Positions 5,800-8,687 of a DNA stretch of 8,687 nucleotides are shown here, in pieces; within the stretch, counting starts at the first letter, position 1; every line of letters begins with the position of its first letter. Source of the DNA: an uncultured Lachnospiraceae bacterium (lineage in GTDB: Bacteria; Bacillota; Clostridia; Lachnospirales; Lachnospiraceae); NCBI GenBank assembly GCA_910585465.1, contig CAJUEW010000043.1, positions 1-8,687 of the forward strand, written 5' to 3'. The notes below the pieces were generated by a model. It saw nothing but the letters and a program-made list of their open reading frames with translations. It searched no databases and was not told where the DNA came from. Made by a program: the position numbers and the translations under genes.

Positions 5800-6825
5800 T
5801 TAGTTCTCTTGATAGTACACTATGGAAATACCTACATTATCCCGCCCCCAGGTACAGTATCCTTTATAAACCTCATCCTCATATTCCGGGTCTTCTCCGG
5901 GGTAGAGAGCAGGAAAAACGGAAACACTGGAAACGCCAACATCCGCCGGGGCTCTGCTTTCCAGCACCTCCCGGATATCACAGCGGTACAGCCCGTTGTC
6001 CGTATGCAGATAGAAGAACATTTCCCGTGTTGTAGCCTTTTCCCCATCTAACATTTCTATATTCTCCGTCCAGGTGTAATACTCCCAGGAAGCCATCCGC
6101 TCACGCAGAAACCCCGCCAGCTCCTGCACTTTCTCCGGCATGTCCTCTGCGATTCCCTTGGCCGACAGGGAAAAGCACTCACAGAGGCCGTACGTGTCTT
6201 CCGCCTGTGCAAATTCCACCAATCTTTCCATGGTATACGGTCCTCCGTTGGCTCCCTGTGGCTGATCCGCCATCCGGTATACAATGTAAATGCCCAATGG
6301 CTTTTTTGGCGCGTATTCCCATGATAACTCGTCGGGATAAACCGTTATATCCGAAAAGCCCACTAAGTCCGGCTGTACCGTGTCTTTTAGCACCTCGCCG
6401 ATGTCGCAGCGATAGATCCCGCTGTCTGTGCTGAACTCACAGAACGAGGCCCGTGTCATAGTAACACTGCCACCGCTACGGTTGCCATTGCCATAGCCCG
6501 ATAAAAAATCCCAGGAGGTTACATCTTCTTCTATAAAGCGTATAAATTCCTGAACCTGCCCATAAAGTCCCTCTGCATTTTCCCTTACTTCCGGTGAAAA
6601 TACTTCATAGATGGTATTGGCATCCTTTGCCTCTACCAGCTTCATTAGCGCCTCCATCGTATTCCTTGGAACATTGAACGGCTTATATTCCCCATCCACA
6701 AGCAGCTCTGTGTGTTCAGATGCCATAAGGTTCCCGATGATATTTCCATGGCAGCCGCAGAGCAGCAGGCAAAGGAACAGCAAGGGAATCATTATATATC
6801 TTTTTTTGAAGTTTGCCGTATCCAT
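5800..6825 (-). CDS. DUF5104-type lipoprotein with two tandem domains
   Basis: This is a 341-residue exported lipoprotein. It has a basic start (NFKKRY), a leucine-rich core and lipobox LCGC with the modified cysteine at 25. Two related domains follow, at about 56-184 and 198-338. The first reads TMEALMKLVEAKDANTIYEV and the second TMERLVEFAQAEDTYGLCEC. Both continue with a helical segment containing SW(D/E), then a D(S/N)G(I/L)YRCDI-EVL motif (135-146 and 276-288), and end in a GI(Y/S)IVY strand. The helix carrying AKDA, FSPE and the following Q-containing helix resemble DUF5104 lipoproteins of Firmicutes, whose role is unknown. GAGGAGG seven bases before the ATG fixes the start. It lies between the helical protein gene (77-base gap) and the XAC2610-like lipoprotein gene, probably in the same transcription unit. 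Confidence 0.8.
   Translation of the reverse strand: MDTANFKKRYIMIPLLFLCLLLCGCHGNIIGNLMASEHTELLVDGEYKPFNVPRNTMEALMKLVEAKDANTIYEVFSPEVRENAEGLYGQVQEFIRFIEEDVTSWDFLSGYGNGNRSGGSVTMTRASFCEFSTDSGIYRCDIGEVLKDTVQPDLVGFSDITVYPDELSWEYAPKKPLGIYIVYRMADQPQGANGGPYTMERLVEFAQAEDTYGLCECFSLSAKGIAEDMPEKVQELAGFLRERMASWEYYTWTENIEMLDGEKATTREMFFYLHTDNGLYRCDIREVLESRAPADVGVSSVSVFPALYPGEDPEYEDEVYKGYCTWGRDNVGISIVYYQEN
5812..6234 (-). repeat. Second copy of the internal DUF5104-like duplication
   Basis: It encodes about residues 198-338, with TMERLVEFAQAEDT, SWEYYTW, GLYRCDIREVL and VGISIVY in the same order as copy 1. It has an added acidic insert (YPGEDPEYEDEVY, about 308-320) before the final strand. Confidence 0.7.
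6274..6660 (-). repeat. First copy of the internal DUF5104-like duplication
   Basis: It encodes about residues 56-184. Alignment with the second copy rests on TMEALMKLVEAKDA, the SWDF segment, GIYRCDIGEVL and LGIYIVY. Similarity is clear in protein and weaker in DNA, so this duplication appears older than the one in the neighbouring lipoprotein gene. Confidence 0.7.
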
Positions 6826-6902
6826 GAAACTGCCTCCTCGGTTGTTCTATAGAATCCGTTGCCCTATTTTTGTCCATTTATCCTCTTACATCTGAAAGAC
6901 AT

Positions 6903-7664
6903 CTATGTCGTATACAGATTCTCCCTTTTTAACGCAGCAAATATCTTTTTCCGCATATCTTTGCTTATCTTTTCAATGGCTACCAGATACCGGTCCTTAT
7001 CCTGCTCCAGCCACGCACAGATAAAATTACGGTAAAACTCCTTTTCTGCTTTGGCGTTTCCGGATATCGCATAGATTGCGGAATACATCTGCATGATATC
7101 TTCTTCTGATAATTGATACGTCCGGACTGTATGCTCAAGAAAAGAACACGCATAGGAGCTGTCAAGTTCGCGCATCATCTCCCTCACTGGTCCCCGTACA
7201 ATATCCACATATCCCTTTTTTACTCCATAAGCTACAAGCCTCTCCGTAAATGTGCATACCTTTGATAAATAACAGAGTTCTACATTTTTTCTATGCGGAA
7301 ACCCCATGATATATTTGTTGACCGGCATTGTTTCCGGCATGATATCAGTTTCTCCCGACAGCCAGGAACGGAATTCCCGTTCTTCTGAAACATTACTGTT
7401 TATAAACTCCATCTGGCAGGCCCAGGCTGCTGCCTCTTCTTTTGCAATGTCAGCGCCTTTTCCCTGAGAGTTCAAATAAATCAGGATATACGCCTTCCCT
7501 ACATGTTTTGAACCCCGGAATACCTTTTTTGCCGTTTCTTCATTGTGGATAACAAGCTCTTTAAAATCCTGCTCTTCCTTTTTGCTCAGGCCCATGGAGC
7601 TGGCCTGTATATATTCCTTTATCCTTTTTTCTGCTTCCTGTTTTTCTTCTGCTGCTCCGCTCAT
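6903..7664 (-). CDS. All-helical hypothetical protein, coupled to the DUF4299 gene
   Basis: This 253-residue protein has no signal peptide or membrane segment and looks almost entirely alpha-helical. It has a charged N-terminal helix (EEKQEAEKRIKEYIQ), a helical middle (KEEAAAWACQMEFINSN), SYACSFLEHTVRTYQLSEEDI (about 170-190) and a basic C-terminal helix (ISKDMRKKIFAALKREN). I do not recognise a family. Its ATG overlaps the TGA of the DUF4299-like gene as ATGA, and GGAAGGG lies just before the start, so translation of the two is coupled and their products may work together. A 77-base gap with no terminator leads to the DUF5104 lipoprotein gene. No catalytic motif is visible; an adaptor or scaffold role would be a guess. 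Confidence 0.85.
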   Translation of the reverse strand: MSGAAEEKQEAEKRIKEYIQASSMGLSKKEEQDFKELVIHNEETAKKVFRGSKHVGKAYILIYLNSQGKGADIAKEEAAAWACQMEFINSNVSEEREFRSWLSGETDIMPETMPVNKYIMGFPHRKNVELCYLSKVCTFTERLVAYGVKKGYVDIVRGPVREMMRELDSSYACSFLEHTVRTYQLSEEDIMQMYSAIYAISGNAKAEKEFYRNFICAWLEQDKDRYLVAIEKISKDMRKKIFAALKRENLYTT

Positions 7665-8557
7665 ACAACCCTTCCCTTTCCACGCAGTTTCCCGGCCAGA
7701 TCTTCCAGTTCCGCTTTTGTCATAGGCGGGATCAGGATGTGATCTCCATCAAACTGCCGAACATCATATCCTCTCAGTTCCTCCACGAACTGCTCATAAG
7801 GGAACATTCCTTCCAGCACACGCTGCTCACTGTAAAGCACAAACTGTACAAACCCCTCTGTCACTTTCAGTTCACTCAGATTCAGAAACCCATCAGCACG
7901 AACAGGAAAGACACTCTCACATTCCTCCGTTAAGGCATAAAAGGCCCCGATCTCTTTTGTATCGTTTTTCTGCAGAAGTCTTGGCTTTGCGTAATAGACA
8001 TCCAGTGCCTGAAGGCCATGCAGAGTCCGCTCAAAATCGGAAAGGTCCGTACATGCCTCCCATAAGGCTACCTTGTCCTCAGTCAGTGTATAAGGCCATC
8101 GCGCCAGAGTAAGGATATGACTCCTGAATTCCTTATTTCCGCAAAACTGGTTCAGTGACTTCCGATTGAACATGACAAAATTCTCAATCCCCTGCTCCAG
8201 TTCCCTGATGCTGAAAGCCCTCTCTTCCTCCACACAGTACATTTCCACTCTGCCCAGACGCCTTTCCATCTCACCTGCAAGCCTGGTAAAATCCATAATG
8301 TCTGCTTTGGTGGTACGGATATTATAACTTATCTCATAATATCCTTCCCTGGCTTTGCTGCCATCAAAAAAAATCCCACGTCCTATACGCCCAGGATTAT
8401 AAAAAACAGCGGTTCCTTGGCTCTCCTCATTTTCCTGAAGTATATAAAAATCATTATTGGAACCATAGCAAAAGCCGCAGGCGTGAGCCAGCGATGAGAT
8501 ATCAAGTACCGTCTTTCCAAATAGTTTCTTCTGTCTAATCTGCAAAGTAAATGCCAT
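7661..8557 (-). CDS. DUF4299-like protein
   Basis: This 298-residue protein is probably cytoplasmic, having no signal or membrane helix. The N-terminus (TLQIRQKKLFGKTVLDI), the following YGSNNDFYIL, and the segment with VFYNPGRIGRGIFFDGS and YEISYNIRTTKADIMDF resemble DUF4299 proteins, which are about 300 residues long. The rest is mixed alpha/beta, with an acidic patch around ENFVMFN and a C-terminal helix-rich end (MTKAELEDLAGKL). Its function is not known to me. AGGGAG eight bases before the ATG supports this start, although the same frame is open without a stop to the window edge. It overlaps the next gene by four bases (ATGA), so the two form a coupled pair at the head of the visible cluster. 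Confidence 0.8.
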   Translation of the reverse strand: MAFTLQIRQKKLFGKTVLDISSLAHACGFCYGSNNDFYILQENEESQGTAVFYNPGRIGRGIFFDGSKAREGYYEISYNIRTTKADIMDFTRLAGEMERRLGRVEMYCVEEERAFSIRELEQGIENFVMFNRKSLNQFCGNKEFRSHILTLARWPYTLTEDKVALWEACTDLSDFERTLHGLQALDVYYAKPRLLQKNDTKEIGAFYALTEECESVFPVRADGFLNLSELKVTEGFVQFVLYSEQRVLEGMFPYEQFVEELRGYDVRQFDGDHILIPPMTKAELEDLAGKLRGKGRVV

Positions 8558-8650
8558 AACAAAATCTCCCTGTTTATTTATACAAATGAAAGTGTTTTCA
8601 GCTTTTCGTATCTCCTTTTTTCGGAAAAATGCAAACTGGAATTGAACAAA

Positions 8651-8663
8651 ATCGCTGCGCGAT
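8651..8663. repeat. Short perfect inverted repeat at the right edge
   Basis: ATCGC and GCGAT form a perfect five-base stem around TGC. It has no T-run on the minus side, so it is not a terminator. It lies about 95 bases upstream of the DUF4299 start in sequence richer in GC than the adjacent leader. It may be part of a larger dispersed element cut off by the window. Confidence 0.35.
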
Positions 8664-8687
8664 GGCCTGCCAAGGCTGTGGCATAGC

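Noticed and set aside
5781..5818. TTGACA on the plus strand resembling a -35 box
   Set aside because: No plus-strand gene follows it and no good -10 element stands at the right distance.
8558..8590. TATAAA on the minus strand upstream of the DUF4299 gene, possible -10 box
   Set aside because: No matching -35 element is found at 16-18 bases, and a start from it would leave almost no leader before the ribosome binding site.

Overview
The window looks like chromosomal accessory DNA from a gut Clostridia species, most likely Lachnospiraceae. The reasons are strong AGGAGG-type ribosome binding sites before most starts, mixed AT-rich and moderate-GC composition, Gram-positive-style lipoprotein signals, and families common in that group (DUF4291, DUF4299, DUF5104, Imm70). 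The taxon is an inference; no rRNA, tRNA or housekeeping marker is present. Every gene I accept lies on the minus strand, so transcription runs from position 8687 towards 1.

In transcription order the right half (about 8560 to 4180, moderate GC) holds four intact genes. First is a DUF4299-like protein, then an all-helical protein whose start overlaps its stop (ATGA). Next come two lipoproteins, a DUF5104-type and a large XAC2610-like protein, each built from two tandem copies of its domain. A broken reading frame follows (about 4164 to 3681), readable only through two frame changes, and it ends 5 bases before an Imm70-type immunity gene.

The left half (about 3960 to 690, visibly AT-rich) carries Imm70, two small membrane proteins, a small lipoprotein with a frame break near its 3' end, and a DUF4291 gene split at a run of seven A. 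It ends with a possible 34-codon ORF and an 86-residue zinc-ribbon-like protein. The last gene (684 to the window edge) is a helical acidic protein with no stop in the window; its composition is mixed.

Taken together this reads as an immunity or accessory gene cluster of the polymorphic-toxin kind: Imm70, XAC2610-like and other lipoproteins, small membrane proteins, and a toxin-like fragment beside Imm70. No intact toxin, transposase, integrase, phage gene or CRISPR array is visible. All four frame breaks lie in or at the edge of the AT-rich block, and each would be repaired by adding one base. That means either genuine decay of acquired genes or base undercalling in the assembly. No gap between genes exceeds 300 bases and I found no convincing terminator.
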